A program made the translations under genes and the position numbers. 64,000 nucleotides of DNA from JBHGBM01 sp041946965 (GTDB taxonomy: Bacteria > Acidobacteriota > Terriglobia > Bryobacterales > Bryobacteraceae), in NCBI GenBank assembly GCA_041946965.1, contig JBHGBM010000001.1:75780-139779 (forward strand). The letters run 5' to 3'. Numbering within the stretch: position 1 is the stretch's first letter; each line of letters starts with the position of its first letter. Positions 8,628 to 17,078 of this stretch are shown here, piece by piece. The notes under the pieces are model-generated. The model saw nothing but the letters and a program-made list of their open reading frames with translations. It was not told the DNA's origin and made no database searches.

Positions 8628-9467
8628 TTAGTTCCGGGAACCCGGATGGTTTGCAGAGGACTCGATCAGCGGGCGGAGGTAGGCGATGCTCGCCTCCACC
8701 CAGACCTCCTCTTTGGCGATGGACGCGCTCAGTTCGGGTTCCGGCGGCGGCCATAGTTCCAGGATGGCGTTGCAGTCGCGCCCTGCTCCGCGCAGGACAC
8801 CGAGCAGCGCGGGAATATCCACCAGCCCTTGCCCGGCGGGGCAGCCCTCGATGATAAACCCTTTGTTGTGCGGCAGCCGCCGCGCCATAAAGTCCTTGAT
8901 GTGCAGGTTCACCGTGACGGGCGCCAGCACCGCGGCCACGTGCTCGATGCCCTCGCCGCATCCGAGCGAGTTCGCGGTGTCCAGGCACACCCCGATCCAC
9001 TCCGGGCCCGCGCATTCCACGATGCGGCGGAGCTTCACGGCCTTGAAGCGGTCGTGGTTTTCGATGGCCAGCACCACGCCGGCGGCCTTCAGTTCGGGAA
9101 CCAGCGCCCGCAGCAGGGCGATGGCTTCGTCTTCGGAGGGCTCATGGCCGGGGCTGTCGATGAGCGTGCGCAGGATCGGGGAGCCGCACTCCGCCGCGAT
9201 GCGCACGTAGGGCAGCACGAGCTCCGGGCGAATCCCGCGCGTGCCGGCTTCAATCCGCACGCCGCAACTGGCGGCGCGGGAGAAGAGTGCGCGGCGCCGG
9301 GCCTCCGTCATTCGATCCAGCGGCAGGTTGTCCGCAATCTGAACGACCCGCACCCCGAGCCGCAAGGCCTTGTCCAGCAGTTCATCCGCGCCGAGGGGCT
9401 GCGGCGGCGGCCAGCCCGGCACGCCCACCGCCCAGACGTATGCGTAAGAACTCGTCCCTAGTTGCAC
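8628..9467 (-). CDS. Sugar phosphate isomerase/epimerase family protein (TIM barrel)
   Basis: 279 aa, cytoplasmic, of the xylose-isomerase-like TIM-barrel family (AP_endonuc_2 fold). Typical strands and metal-site residues are visible: an early LGTSSYAY strand, IEAGTRG, a central AIENHDRF carrying the metal-ligand Glu, GVCLDTANSLG, VNLHIKDFMARR and a late LELWPPPEPE. The start is GTG at 9467 with AAGGA 9 bases upstream. It probably isomerises or epimerises a keto-sugar or its derivative; the exact substrate cannot be read from sequence. It is divergent from the sulfatase gene with 87 bases between, suggesting shared control with the glycan locus. Confidence 0.82.
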   Translation of the reverse strand: MQLGTSSYAYVWAVGVPGWPPPQPLGADELLDKALRLGVRVVQIADNLPLDRMTEARRRALFSRAASCGVRIEAGTRGIRPELVLPYVRIAAECGSPILRTLIDSPGHEPSEDEAIALLRALVPELKAAGVVLAIENHDRFKAVKLRRIVECAGPEWIGVCLDTANSLGCGEGIEHVAAVLAPVTVNLHIKDFMARRLPHNKGFIIEGCPAGQGLVDIPALLGVLRGAGRDCNAILELWPPPEPELSASIAKEEVWVEASIAYLRPLIESSANHPGSRN

Positions 9468-9554
9468 GCAGCAGTTTCCTTCAGACGCGGCATGGTTCTG
9501 AAACCGATCACTTTATCGCAGCACGCTGCACCGCGTTATGATATCGGGCGCACT

Positions 9555-11081
9555 ATGTCCCGGATGAAGCGGCGTGAGTTCCTGTCCGCGGCGGGCGGAG
9601 CGGCGGCGTGTGTTTCAGCCGCGGCGCCGGCCGCGAGGCCGAATGTCCTGTTTCTGATGACCGACGAGCAGCATCACCGCTCGCTCTCGCTCACCGGAAA
9701 TCCGTATATACAGACGCCGAACATGGACCGCATCGCGCGGGAAGGCGTGCTGTTCACGGGCGCCACCTGCGTCACGCCCTACTGCTCGCCGTCGCGCGCC
9801 AGCATGATTACGGGGGTATATCCGCACCGCCACGGAATCGTGACGAACGTAGGGGCGCGGGCGCGGGGGCAGGCGCCGCTGGCTCCGGACGCTTTCCCGA
9901 ACACCGAAATGACGCTGTACCGCCAGGGCTACTCCACCGCGTTCCGGGGAAAGTGGCACCTGGGAGACCTGGGCGATTTCCCCTGCTACGAGAGTTTCTC
10001 CTACGCTTCGAAGACCCCGCGCGGCTACGACCAGTTCCTTGAAGAGCGCCTTCCGGCGGCGCGGTTCGCCGGCGATACCGATCCCGGCCGCTACCTGGGC
10101 CGGCCTGTGGAGAAGATTGCGGCCATCCGCGACGCGTGGGGACGGTTCCAGAAGGCCGTGCCGGGCCTCGGCTACATCGCCACCATAGGCCGCACCGTGA
10201 TTCCCCCCGAACTCTTGCCGGAGACCCAGATCACCAACCAGGTGCTGGAGCTTCTGGAGCGGAACCGCTCCCGCAACTTCATGATCACGGCTTCCTGGCA
10301 CCCGCCGCACGATCTCTGGGTTGTGCCGGAGCCGTACTACTCCACGGTGGACCGCTCGAAGCTGCACCTGACGGGTACAAGAGACCTCGACCCGTGGGAC
10401 GCCAAGGGGCCCAGCAAGATTCTCGGCGACCTCGCGGGCGAGGAGGGCGTCCGCGAATACACCGCCATCTACCACGGCATGGTGAAGTACATGGACGACC
10501 AGATCGGGCGCGTGCTCGGCAAGCTCGACGAACTGGGGCTGGCCGGAAACACGCTGGTGATTTTCACCAGCGATCACGGCGACATGGCGGGCGCGCACGG
10601 CTGCATCGGCAAGAGTATTTTCGGCTTCTTCGACGACCTGGTGCGGATCCCCTTGTGCATGCGTTTCCCGGGCCGCATCAAGCCCGGCTCCGTGGTGCGC
10701 AATCCCGTGAGCCAAGTCGATTACATGCCGACCATCCTCGACTACATGGGCCTGCCGGCGCCGGAGAACGTGCACGGGCGGTCCATGCGTCCGTTGATCG
10801 AGGGGCGCAAGATCCCGTGGCGCGATTACGCTTTCTGCCAGCGCGGCGCCGGAGCGCGCATGATCCGGACCGGGCGTTACAAGTATGTGTATTCGCGCAG
10901 TCCCCGTGCCGTGGCGCTCTACGACCTGGAGCGCGATCCAAACGAAGACAGGAACCTGGCGCGTGTTTCGGCGCACTCCTCCACGCTGCGCGCCATGCAC
11001 CGGCGGCTGATCGAGGTGATGGCGCACGACGGAGATCCCCTGGTAAAACAACTTCCACAAGATGACCCACAACAGGCGTGA
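9555..11081 (+). CDS. Sulfatase, Tat-exported (1)
   Basis: 508-aa type I sulfatase that hydrolyses sulfate esters, probably on a glycan, after export. KRREFL at residues 5-10 begins a Tat-type signal. The alkaline-phosphatase-like core starts with PNVLFLMTDEQ (metal ligands), and the formylglycine site is C77-S-P-S-R. Further metal and active-site motifs are GKWHLGD, TSDHGD and the terminal YDLERDPNE. I chose ATG 9555 rather than the longer frame from 9462, which would bury the twin-arginine motif; the ATG at 9564 is an alternative. It overlaps the next sulfatase gene by 20 bases, so the two are co-transcribed. It needs a formylglycine-generating enzyme, and none is in this window. Confidence 0.93.
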   Translation: MSRMKRREFLSAAGGAAACVSAAAPAARPNVLFLMTDEQHHRSLSLTGNPYIQTPNMDRIAREGVLFTGATCVTPYCSPSRASMITGVYPHRHGIVTNVGARARGQAPLAPDAFPNTEMTLYRQGYSTAFRGKWHLGDLGDFPCYESFSYASKTPRGYDQFLEERLPAARFAGDTDPGRYLGRPVEKIAAIRDAWGRFQKAVPGLGYIATIGRTVIPPELLPETQITNQVLELLERNRSRNFMITASWHPPHDLWVVPEPYYSTVDRSKLHLTGTRDLDPWDAKGPSKILGDLAGEEGVREYTAIYHGMVKYMDDQIGRVLGKLDELGLAGNTLVIFTSDHGDMAGAHGCIGKSIFGFFDDLVRIPLCMRFPGRIKPGSVVRNPVSQVDYMPTILDYMGLPAPENVHGRSMRPLIEGRKIPWRDYAFCQRGAGARMIRTGRYKYVYSRSPRAVALYDLERDPNEDRNLARVSAHSSTLRAMHRRLIEVMAHDGDPLVKQLPQDDPQQA

Positions 11082-12474
11082 GTTTCTGGGCGCCCTGGCG
11101 GCCTCCGCCGCCGGCCGCGCGCCCCGCCGGCCGAACTTCGTCGTCATTCTGGCCGACGATCTGGGTTACGGCGACCTGGGCTGCTACGGTTCGCGCGCCA
11201 TCCGCACTCCGCGTCTGGACGCCATGGCGCGCGAAGGCGTGCGCTTCACCAGTTTCTACGCGGGCGCGCCGTTTTGCAGCCCCACGCGCGCGTCGCTGTT
11301 GACGGGCCGGTATCCCGTCCGGGCGGGCGTCCCCAACGTGCTGTTCCCGGCGGAAAGGACGGGGCTGCCGCCGGAGGAAATCACCTTCGCGGAGTTGTTG
11401 AAGCCGCTGGGCTACGCCACCGCTTGCGTGGGCAAGTGGCACCTGGGAAACCTGCCTCCGTTTCGCGCGCACCGCCACGGTTTCGACTTCTTCTACGGGC
11501 TGCCGTACGCCAACGACTCGCGCAAGCGGCGCGCGGGCGAACCGGCCCGGCCGGTGCTCGCGGCTGAAGAGCTGCCGTTGATGGAGAACGACACGGTGCT
11601 CGAAGCGCCGGTGAACCAGCACACGCTGACCGCGCGGTACACCGATCGCGCGCTGCGTTTCCTGCGGGAATCGAAAGACCGGCCGTTCGCGCTCTACCTG
11701 GCGCACACCGCGCCGCACACGCCGCTGTACGCGCATCCGGACCGGGAAGGGAAGTCCGCGGGTGGAATCTACGGCGACTGCGTCGAGGAAGTGGACGACA
11801 GCACCGGCCGCATCCTGGATGCGCTGCGCGAACTCGGCCTCGATACCAACACGCTGGTGCTGTTCCTCTCCGATAACGGCCCGCGGCTGCCGGGGAAAGA
11901 TCCGCGCGAGGGCGGCGGCTCCCCCGGGCCGTTTCGCGGGCGCAAGGGAACCACGTGGGAAGGCGGCATGCGCGTTCCCGCCATCGCGTGGTGGCCGGGA
12001 CGCATCGCCGCGGGCCGGGAAGTCGCGGACGCCGCCTCCACCATGGATGTGTTGCCCACCATGGCGCACTTCGCCGGCGCCGGTTTGCCGCGCGGGCGCG
12101 TGATCGACGGCAGGTCTCTCGACGGGCCGCTCACCTCGGGCAAGCCCGGCGCCGAGCGCCTGTTTTGCTACTACTTCGGCGCCCAGCTTCAGGCGGTCCG
12201 GCTGGGACGCTGGAAGCTGATCCTCAAAATCACGGAGTACCCGGAACGGCCGCCTTCCATCTGGTACCACGACGAGCGCATCTTCCGAAACCACTACCGG
12301 CTGATGCCGGAAGCGCAACTCTACGATCTCGACGCCGACCCGGCCGAGAAGAACGACGTGGCCGCCGGCCACCCGGAGGTGACGCGCCGCCTGGCGGAGA
12401 TGGCGCGGGCCTTCGACGCGGAGATGCAGCGGACCAAACGCCCGCAACTCTATCTCGACGAGGCCGGGCGGTGA
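11062..12474 (+). CDS. Sulfatase, Tat-exported (2)
   Basis: 470-aa sulfatase with a short twin-arginine leader (NRREFLG) and core start PNFVVILADDLGYGD. The formylglycine motif is C72-S-P-T-R. GKWHLGN, FLSDNGP and the terminal YDLDADPAEKNDV complete the N-acetylgalactosamine-6-sulfatase/arylsulfatase-A type layout. The leader is short and only weakly hydrophobic, so export is probable rather than certain. It begins inside the previous sulfatase gene, and its stop overlaps the start of the MFS gene (GTGA). Sulfatases of two subtypes plus a transporter in one unit suggest stepwise desulfation followed by uptake, which is inference. Confidence 0.93.
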   Translation: MTHNRREFLGALAASAAGRAPRRPNFVVILADDLGYGDLGCYGSRAIRTPRLDAMAREGVRFTSFYAGAPFCSPTRASLLTGRYPVRAGVPNVLFPAERTGLPPEEITFAELLKPLGYATACVGKWHLGNLPPFRAHRHGFDFFYGLPYANDSRKRRAGEPARPVLAAEELPLMENDTVLEAPVNQHTLTARYTDRALRFLRESKDRPFALYLAHTAPHTPLYAHPDREGKSAGGIYGDCVEEVDDSTGRILDALRELGLDTNTLVLFLSDNGPRLPGKDPREGGGSPGPFRGRKGTTWEGGMRVPAIAWWPGRIAAGREVADAASTMDVLPTMAHFAGAGLPRGRVIDGRSLDGPLTSGKPGAERLFCYYFGAQLQAVRLGRWKLILKITEYPERPPSIWYHDERIFRNHYRLMPEAQLYDLDADPAEKNDVAAGHPEVTRRLAEMARAFDAEMQRTKRPQLYLDEAGR

Positions 12475-13688
12475 GAGACGACCGCCGCAAGTGGCTGGTG
12501 ATCTCGCTGGTTTTCTTCGCCACGCTGATCAATTTCCTCGACCGGCTTACGGTTTCCGTGCTGGCGCCGATCATCCAGCAGAGCCTGCACCTCACCAATC
12601 TGCAATTCGCGGGCATCAGCACGTGGTTTCTGATCGCCTACACCGCCAGCCAGGGACTCTCCGGACGGCTCTACGACCGGGTAGGCACGCGGCGCGGTTT
12701 CAGCATCTCGGTTACGGTGTGGTCGCTGGCGGCGATGGCCCATTCGCTCGCGCGAGACGTGCGCGGCTTGAGTGTGTGCCGCTTCGTGCTCGGGCTTGGC
12801 GAGGCCGGCAACTGGCCCGGCGCGGCCAAGGTGATTGCCGAGTGGTTTCCCGTCGAGCAGCGCGCGCTCGCCATGGGCATCTTCAACAGCGGCGCGGCGC
12901 TCGGCTCGGCCTTCGTGCCGCCGGTGGTCATCTGGCTCCAGGCGCAGGTCGGTTGGCAGATGACTTTCCTGCTCACCGGATCGGCCGGTTTCCTGTGGCT
13001 GATCGCCTGGCTGATCCTCTACCACGACCGTGGGCCGGCTGTCACGAAGCAATCCGTGGAGAAGACGCCATGGCTCACTCTCATCGGCCAGAGGCGCACG
13101 TGGGGCATCATCCTGGCGCGCCTGCTCACCGATCCCACCTGGTGGCTTTACCTGACATGGCTGCCGCTGTACCTCTACAACGCGCGCGGCTTCAGCCTGA
13201 AGCAGATCGGCCTGTTCGCGTGGTTTCCCTACGTGATGGCGGACGCCGGGAGCCTGGGCGGCGGCTGGCTTTCCGGGTTTCTCGTCGAGCGCGGCTGGAC
13301 CGTCAATCGCGCGCGCAAGACGGTCATGATCATCGGCGTCGTCATGATGAGTACGGGGATCATGGCCGCGCGGGCGCCGGATCCGCTGGTGGCGCTGGCG
13401 TGGATCTCCGTGGTGCTCGCCGGTTTTCAGGCGTGGGTGAACAACGTGCAAACGTTGCCCAGCGACATCTTTCCGGAATCGAGCGTGGGCTCGGTCGCGG
13501 GACTCGGCGGCGTGGGCGCGGGCGCCGGCTCCATCTGTTCCACCCTGGCCATCGGATGGGTGGTGGACCACTTCTCCTACACGCCGGTGCTGATCGCGGC
13601 GGGACTGCTGCCCATGGCCGGCACGGCTCTGCTGTTCCTGCTGGTGGGCAGGATCCCGCAGCCCGAAGGCGCTAGGGCTTCCCGATAG
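12471..13688 (+). CDS. MFS transporter, ACS (anion:cation symporter) family
   Basis: 405-aa inner-membrane carrier with 12 predicted helices, of the ExuT/phthalate-type ACS family that moves hexuronates, tartrate or other organic anions with a cation. Evidence: N-terminal NFLDRLTVSVLAP in helix 1, the loop motif SGRLYDRVGTRRGF, GLGEAGNWPGAAK in helix 4 and FNSGAALGSAFVPP, all characteristic of this group. The GTG start at 12471 is embedded in the stop of the preceding sulfatase (GTGA), indicating translational coupling. It probably imports the acidic sugar released by the two sulfatases and partner hydrolases; the precise substrate is inference. Its 3' end overlaps the convergent GH172 gene by 17 bases. 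Confidence 0.88.
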   Translation: MRDDRRKWLVISLVFFATLINFLDRLTVSVLAPIIQQSLHLTNLQFAGISTWFLIAYTASQGLSGRLYDRVGTRRGFSISVTVWSLAAMAHSLARDVRGLSVCRFVLGLGEAGNWPGAAKVIAEWFPVEQRALAMGIFNSGAALGSAFVPPVVIWLQAQVGWQMTFLLTGSAGFLWLIAWLILYHDRGPAVTKQSVEKTPWLTLIGQRRTWGIILARLLTDPTWWLYLTWLPLYLYNARGFSLKQIGLFAWFPYVMADAGSLGGGWLSGFLVERGWTVNRARKTVMIIGVVMMSTGIMAARAPDPLVALAWISVVLAGFQAWVNNVQTLPSDIFPESSVGSVAGLGGVGAGAGSICSTLAIGWVVDHFSYTPVLIAAGLLPMAGTALLFLLVGRIPQPEGARASR

Positions 13689-14808
13689 TGGGGCCTTCCA
13701 CGTTCACCATGCGGGGCAATCGGTCCGCCACCGGCGGCAGGGGCTTGCGCAGCTTGTGCGGTCCCTGCTGGTACCAGTAAGCCACCGTGTAGAAGCTGTC
13801 CGAGCGGTGATTGGCGTGCCCGTGCTCGATAGTCATCTTGAAGTACTTTTCGAAGGGCACCGGCGAATCGGTGTGGAAGCGGTAAACCATCCAGGAGGCG
13901 CCGCGCTTGTCGCCGCCGTTCATGGGATTGCCGTAGCGCTGGTAGGCGAACGCCGGCTTGGATGTTCCGAAAGGCGAAATGCCGCAACCGCCGTAACACC
14001 AGGCGCCGAGATAGTAGTCTTCGGATCCGGTGCCGGTAATCTTGGGCCGGGAGCGGTCGTCGATGAACATCATCTCGTCGCCTTCGCCCCACCAGTCACC
14101 CTGGTTTTGCAGAATGCTGTGAGTGACGCCGACGTAGTGGCCCTTGCCCTCGGTTTCAAGGATGACGTAGTTGCCGGCACCATCCAGGTTGGGCTTTTCG
14201 TTCACCTTCGGTTCGCTGTTCAGCTTCCAGTCCGCGGTCCAGCCGGGCGTGGGGACCGCCTGCCGGTATTCGGCGTGGAAATACGCCGTATCCGCCGGCA
14301 GCGAGCGGTGCTTCTGCCAGTCGATGTTGTAGTAGAAGGAGCCGACCGGCAGGGAGCCTTCATTCGTTATGGTGATCCGCGCGGACTTGCGGAACGGCAT
14401 GGGGAAATAGCAGTTGAGGGCCTTCTGCGATCCCACCGAAAGCGGGCCCGATTCGTACAGGAAGTATTCGCCGAGCCCGAGGCCGAAGAAGTCGCCGATG
14501 GGCGCCTCCACGGCGGGAAGCGGCTCCCCGTCCCAGTACATGCGCAGCACGATCTTCTTCAGGTGATAGGGTTCGGGCGTGGCGATGGTGATCCACATGT
14601 GGGTAATCACGCCCGGCCCCTGCACCTCGCCGATGGTGCGGGTCTCTCCAGGCTTGATGGGGTTCTTACGGCCCCCGTCGTCATTGGCGCCGGCGCGGTC
14701 GAACGACGAGATGCGTTCCTGCGTGTAATTCTTCAGCAGCGCGAGGCTGAGATCCTCGGCGCCGGCGGCTGCGGCGCTGAACAGAATCAGGGGGAGCAGA
14801 TGTCGCAT
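13672..14808 (-). CDS. DUF2961 / glycoside hydrolase family 172 protein, secreted
   Basis: 378 aa with signal peptide MRHLLPLILFSAAAAGAE. The DUF2961 jelly-roll pattern is clear: FDRAGANDDGGR, GPGVITHMWIT, the double-strand YWDGEPLPAVEAP followed by IGDFFGLG, and late GTGSEDYYLGAWCYGG. Characterised GH172 enzymes act on alpha-D-fructofuranose or alpha-D-arabinofuranose linkages, so a furanosidase role is likely while the substrate stays open. I chose the start at 14808 because it gives the signal peptide; the open frame upstream of it is antisense noise from the neighbour. Same strand as the sialidase-like gene 41 bases upstream. Its 3' end overlaps the convergent MFS gene. Confidence 0.87.
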   Translation of the reverse strand: MRHLLPLILFSAAAAGAEDLSLALLKNYTQERISSFDRAGANDDGGRKNPIKPGETRTIGEVQGPGVITHMWITIATPEPYHLKKIVLRMYWDGEPLPAVEAPIGDFFGLGLGEYFLYESGPLSVGSQKALNCYFPMPFRKSARITITNEGSLPVGSFYYNIDWQKHRSLPADTAYFHAEYRQAVPTPGWTADWKLNSEPKVNEKPNLDGAGNYVILETEGKGHYVGVTHSILQNQGDWWGEGDEMMFIDDRSRPKITGTGSEDYYLGAWCYGGCGISPFGTSKPAFAYQRYGNPMNGGDKRGASWMVYRFHTDSPVPFEKYFKMTIEHGHANHRSDSFYTVAYWYQQGPHKLRKPLPPVADRLPRMVNVEGPTIGKP

Positions 14809-14849
14809 GCGATCTCCACGTTTTCGCTTGTGAACCGTAGCGTACCACG

Positions 14850-15935
14850 TTACCGGTACAGCCACTTCACGGGGACGCTCTTCAGTTTCAGCGACCACAC
14901 GGCGCCCTCGCGCCGTCCGGCAGGGGGACCCTGGTAATAGGTAAACAGCACGCGCCCGCGCACGAATTCGATGCTGGTGTAGGCGTAGGTGTGACCGGGG
15001 GTCTCGTCCAGGTTGTTGATGTGGCGCCAGGTGCGGCCCTCGTCGCGCGAGATGGCGGTGGTCAGCGGGAAGCGTTCCGTGGGCGAGTTGTTCCAGACCA
15101 GCAGCAGGTCGCCCGTGGAAGGAATGCGCTTGATCGATTGCGGCGCCAGCGGCGAATCGAGTTCCATCGCCTCGGGCTTCGTCCACGTCTCCCCGCGGTC
15201 GCTCGAATAACAGCGGTGTATCCTGCCGGCGCCGGCCCGCAGCCACATCATCACGCGGCCGTCCTTCAGTTCCACGACTCCGGGCTCCTGCGCACCCGCG
15301 CGGCTCTCTTCCACGTCCACGATAGTCCGGCTGGGGCGCCACGTCCGGCCTTCGTCATCGGAGTAATACACGCGGCTCAGGATGCGCCGGTCGATGCGGT
15401 AGTCCCTGGTGTAGAACAGCGGCATGAGGATGCGGCCGGAACGCAGTTGTATGGCGCGGTCGTGGTTGAAGGCCGTGTAGGAGGGGTGCGGGTCGATGGG
15501 CATCGGCTTGGGCGGGGTGAAGGTGCGGGCGTCGTCGCCGGAGATGCGCACGAAGGGCTGGCAGTCGCCTTCGGAGTTCTTCCTGGCGAAGAGGAAAAGG
15601 ATCTTGCCGGATTTCAGCCGCAGCAAGTCCGGCTCCATCACGTTCATGTCCCCGATGTTTTCCTGGAGGGTGAATTTGCCGCTCCAGGTGCGCCCGAGGT
15701 CGCGCGAGTACATGGCGGAGATGCGGCCGGGCGCCCAGTCGCTGGGCTTTTCGCCATAGAACTCGATCCACGCGAGCAGCAGCCGTCCGTCCTTCAGGGG
15801 CAGGATGTCGGCTTCGGAGTTTCGCTGGTTGCCGGGACCCGCGGGAGCCACCAGGTACTCGAATACGCCGTTTTGAGCGGCCGCGCCGGCCAGCAGGGTG
15901 GCGAGCGCGGCCAGGCCTGTCAGCACATTGCTCAT
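14850..15935 (-). CDS. Exported sialidase-like (BNR/Asp-box) six-bladed propeller protein
   Basis: 361 aa with signal peptide MSNVLTGLAALATLLAGAAAQ. Five Asp-box or near-Asp-box motifs are spaced through the chain: SRDLGRTW, SGDDARTF, SDDEGRTW, SSDRGETW and SRDEGRTW, the signature of exo-alpha-sialidase-type propellers. The enzymes remove terminal sialic or related acids, but many such proteins in glycan loci act on other sugars or only bind, so the activity is tentative. The ATG at 15935 gives the signal peptide; longer frames run into the divergent esterase gene. It leads a two-gene unit with the GH172 gene and shares a 25-base divergent control region with the esterase gene. Confidence 0.83.
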   Translation of the reverse strand: MSNVLTGLAALATLLAGAAAQNGVFEYLVAPAGPGNQRNSEADILPLKDGRLLLAWIEFYGEKPSDWAPGRISAMYSRDLGRTWSGKFTLQENIGDMNVMEPDLLRLKSGKILFLFARKNSEGDCQPFVRISGDDARTFTPPKPMPIDPHPSYTAFNHDRAIQLRSGRILMPLFYTRDYRIDRRILSRVYYSDDEGRTWRPSRTIVDVEESRAGAQEPGVVELKDGRVMMWLRAGAGRIHRCYSSDRGETWTKPEAMELDSPLAPQSIKRIPSTGDLLLVWNNSPTERFPLTTAISRDEGRTWRHINNLDETPGHTYAYTSIEFVRGRVLFTYYQGPPAGRREGAVWSLKLKSVPVKWLYR

Positions 15936-15950
15936 AGCTGCTGCCGTACC

Positions 15951-15962
15951 ATAACATGTTAT
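15951..15962. promoter_or_regulatory. Perfect 12-bp palindrome in divergent control region
   Basis: ATAACATGTTAT equals its own reverse complement. It lies between the divergent sialidase-like gene (start 15935) and the esterase gene (ATG 15961), overlapping the latter's start codon. The sequence is A/T-rich against a GC-rich background, which makes chance less likely. It is a candidate operator for a dimeric repressor acting on both genes; no regulator gene is visible nearby. Confidence 0.45.
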
Positions 15963-17070
15963 GCCCTTGCTGTCTCGCATCCTGTGCTGTGCGGCGCTGG
16001 CGGCGGCGCAACAACCGGCGCCCAAACTGAAATGGCAGAGCCGCGTCGAATACGGCCGCGCGTGGGAGGGCGTCCCGGAGCCTTACCGCAAGCTGCCTTT
16101 CCCGGAGATGCCGATCCCCGCCACGCGCGCCGCATGGGAACGGAAACGCCCGGAGATTCGCAAGATCCTTCACGGCTGTTTGGGCGAGATGCCGCCGCGG
16201 CCCAGCCCGGTCCGCGCCCGCACGCTCCAGCGTGAGAGGCGCGACGGCTACGCGGTGGAGAAAGTAGAGATCGAGAACGGCGTGGATGCCGTGATTCCCG
16301 CCTACCTGGTGATCCCGGATGGCCTCAAACGCCCGGCGCCGGCCATCCTGCTGCTGCACTGGCACAGCGGCGACAAGGCCGGCCCGCTGTTTTCCACTGA
16401 GTCCCAGAACGTGCTCGCACCGCTGGTGAAGCGCGGTTTCATCCTGCTCTCGATAGACTCGTATTTCAACGGCGAGCGGCTCGGAAAAGGACCCGCCGGC
16501 GCCGTGGAGAGCAACATCGACAACCAGCGCGACACGCTCTTCAAACTGAACCTGTGGTTCGGCCGCACCCTGTGGGGCATGATGCTGCGCGACGACATGA
16601 TCGCCATCGACTACCTCGCCTCGCGCCCGGAGGTGGACAGCCGCCGCATCGGGGCCAGCGGCATGAGCATGGGGAGCACCGGCGCGTGGTGGCTGGCCGC
16701 GCTGGACGATCGCGTGCGGGCCGTGGCCGCAGTGGCCTGCTTCATGCGCTATCGCGAGCTGGTGGCGTTCGGCCAGCTTCGCGCGCACGCCCTGTATTTC
16801 TTCATCCCGGGCATGCTCCGGCACTTCGACACCGAAGCGGTGCTCGGACTGGTTGCGCCCCGCCCGCTGCTGGCCTTAACCGGCGATAGCGACCCCACCT
16901 CTCCGCCCGAGGGCATCCACATCCTGGAACAGAAGCTCGGGCGGATCTACGGCCTGTACGGCGCGCCTGAGAAGTTCCGCAGCATCGTGTATCCGGGCGT
17001 GGACCACACCTACACCCCGGAGATGAAATCCGAGATGGCGGCGTGGTTCGCGCGCTGGCTGCGGCCCTGA
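15961..17070 (+). CDS. Secreted alpha/beta hydrolase, acetyl xylan esterase / dienelactone hydrolase-like
   Basis: 369 aa, likely exported by a short N-terminal hydrophobic leader (MPLLSRILCCAALAAA). The alpha/beta-hydrolase fold shows an oxyanion-side LLLHWHSG strand at about 130, the nucleophile elbow G-M-S236-M-G, a late LTGDSDP acid and PGVDHTY catalytic His. Similar proteins in glycan loci are carbohydrate esterases (acetyl or glucuronoyl ester removal); the ester bond cleaved here is not determined. It is divergent from the sialidase-like gene, with the palindrome over its start. The next gene, an Oar-like receptor on the opposite strand, ends 8 bases beyond its stop. Confidence 0.82.
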   Translation: MPLLSRILCCAALAAAQQPAPKLKWQSRVEYGRAWEGVPEPYRKLPFPEMPIPATRAAWERKRPEIRKILHGCLGEMPPRPSPVRARTLQRERRDGYAVEKVEIENGVDAVIPAYLVIPDGLKRPAPAILLLHWHSGDKAGPLFSTESQNVLAPLVKRGFILLSIDSYFNGERLGKGPAGAVESNIDNQRDTLFKLNLWFGRTLWGMMLRDDMIAIDYLASRPEVDSRRIGASGMSMGSTGAWWLAALDDRVRAVAAVACFMRYRELVAFGQLRAHALYFFIPGMLRHFDTEAVLGLVAPRPLLALTGDSDPTSPPEGIHILEQKLGRIYGLYGAPEKFRSIVYPGVDHTYTPEMKSEMAAWFARWLRP

Positions 17071-17078
17071 TTCACACC

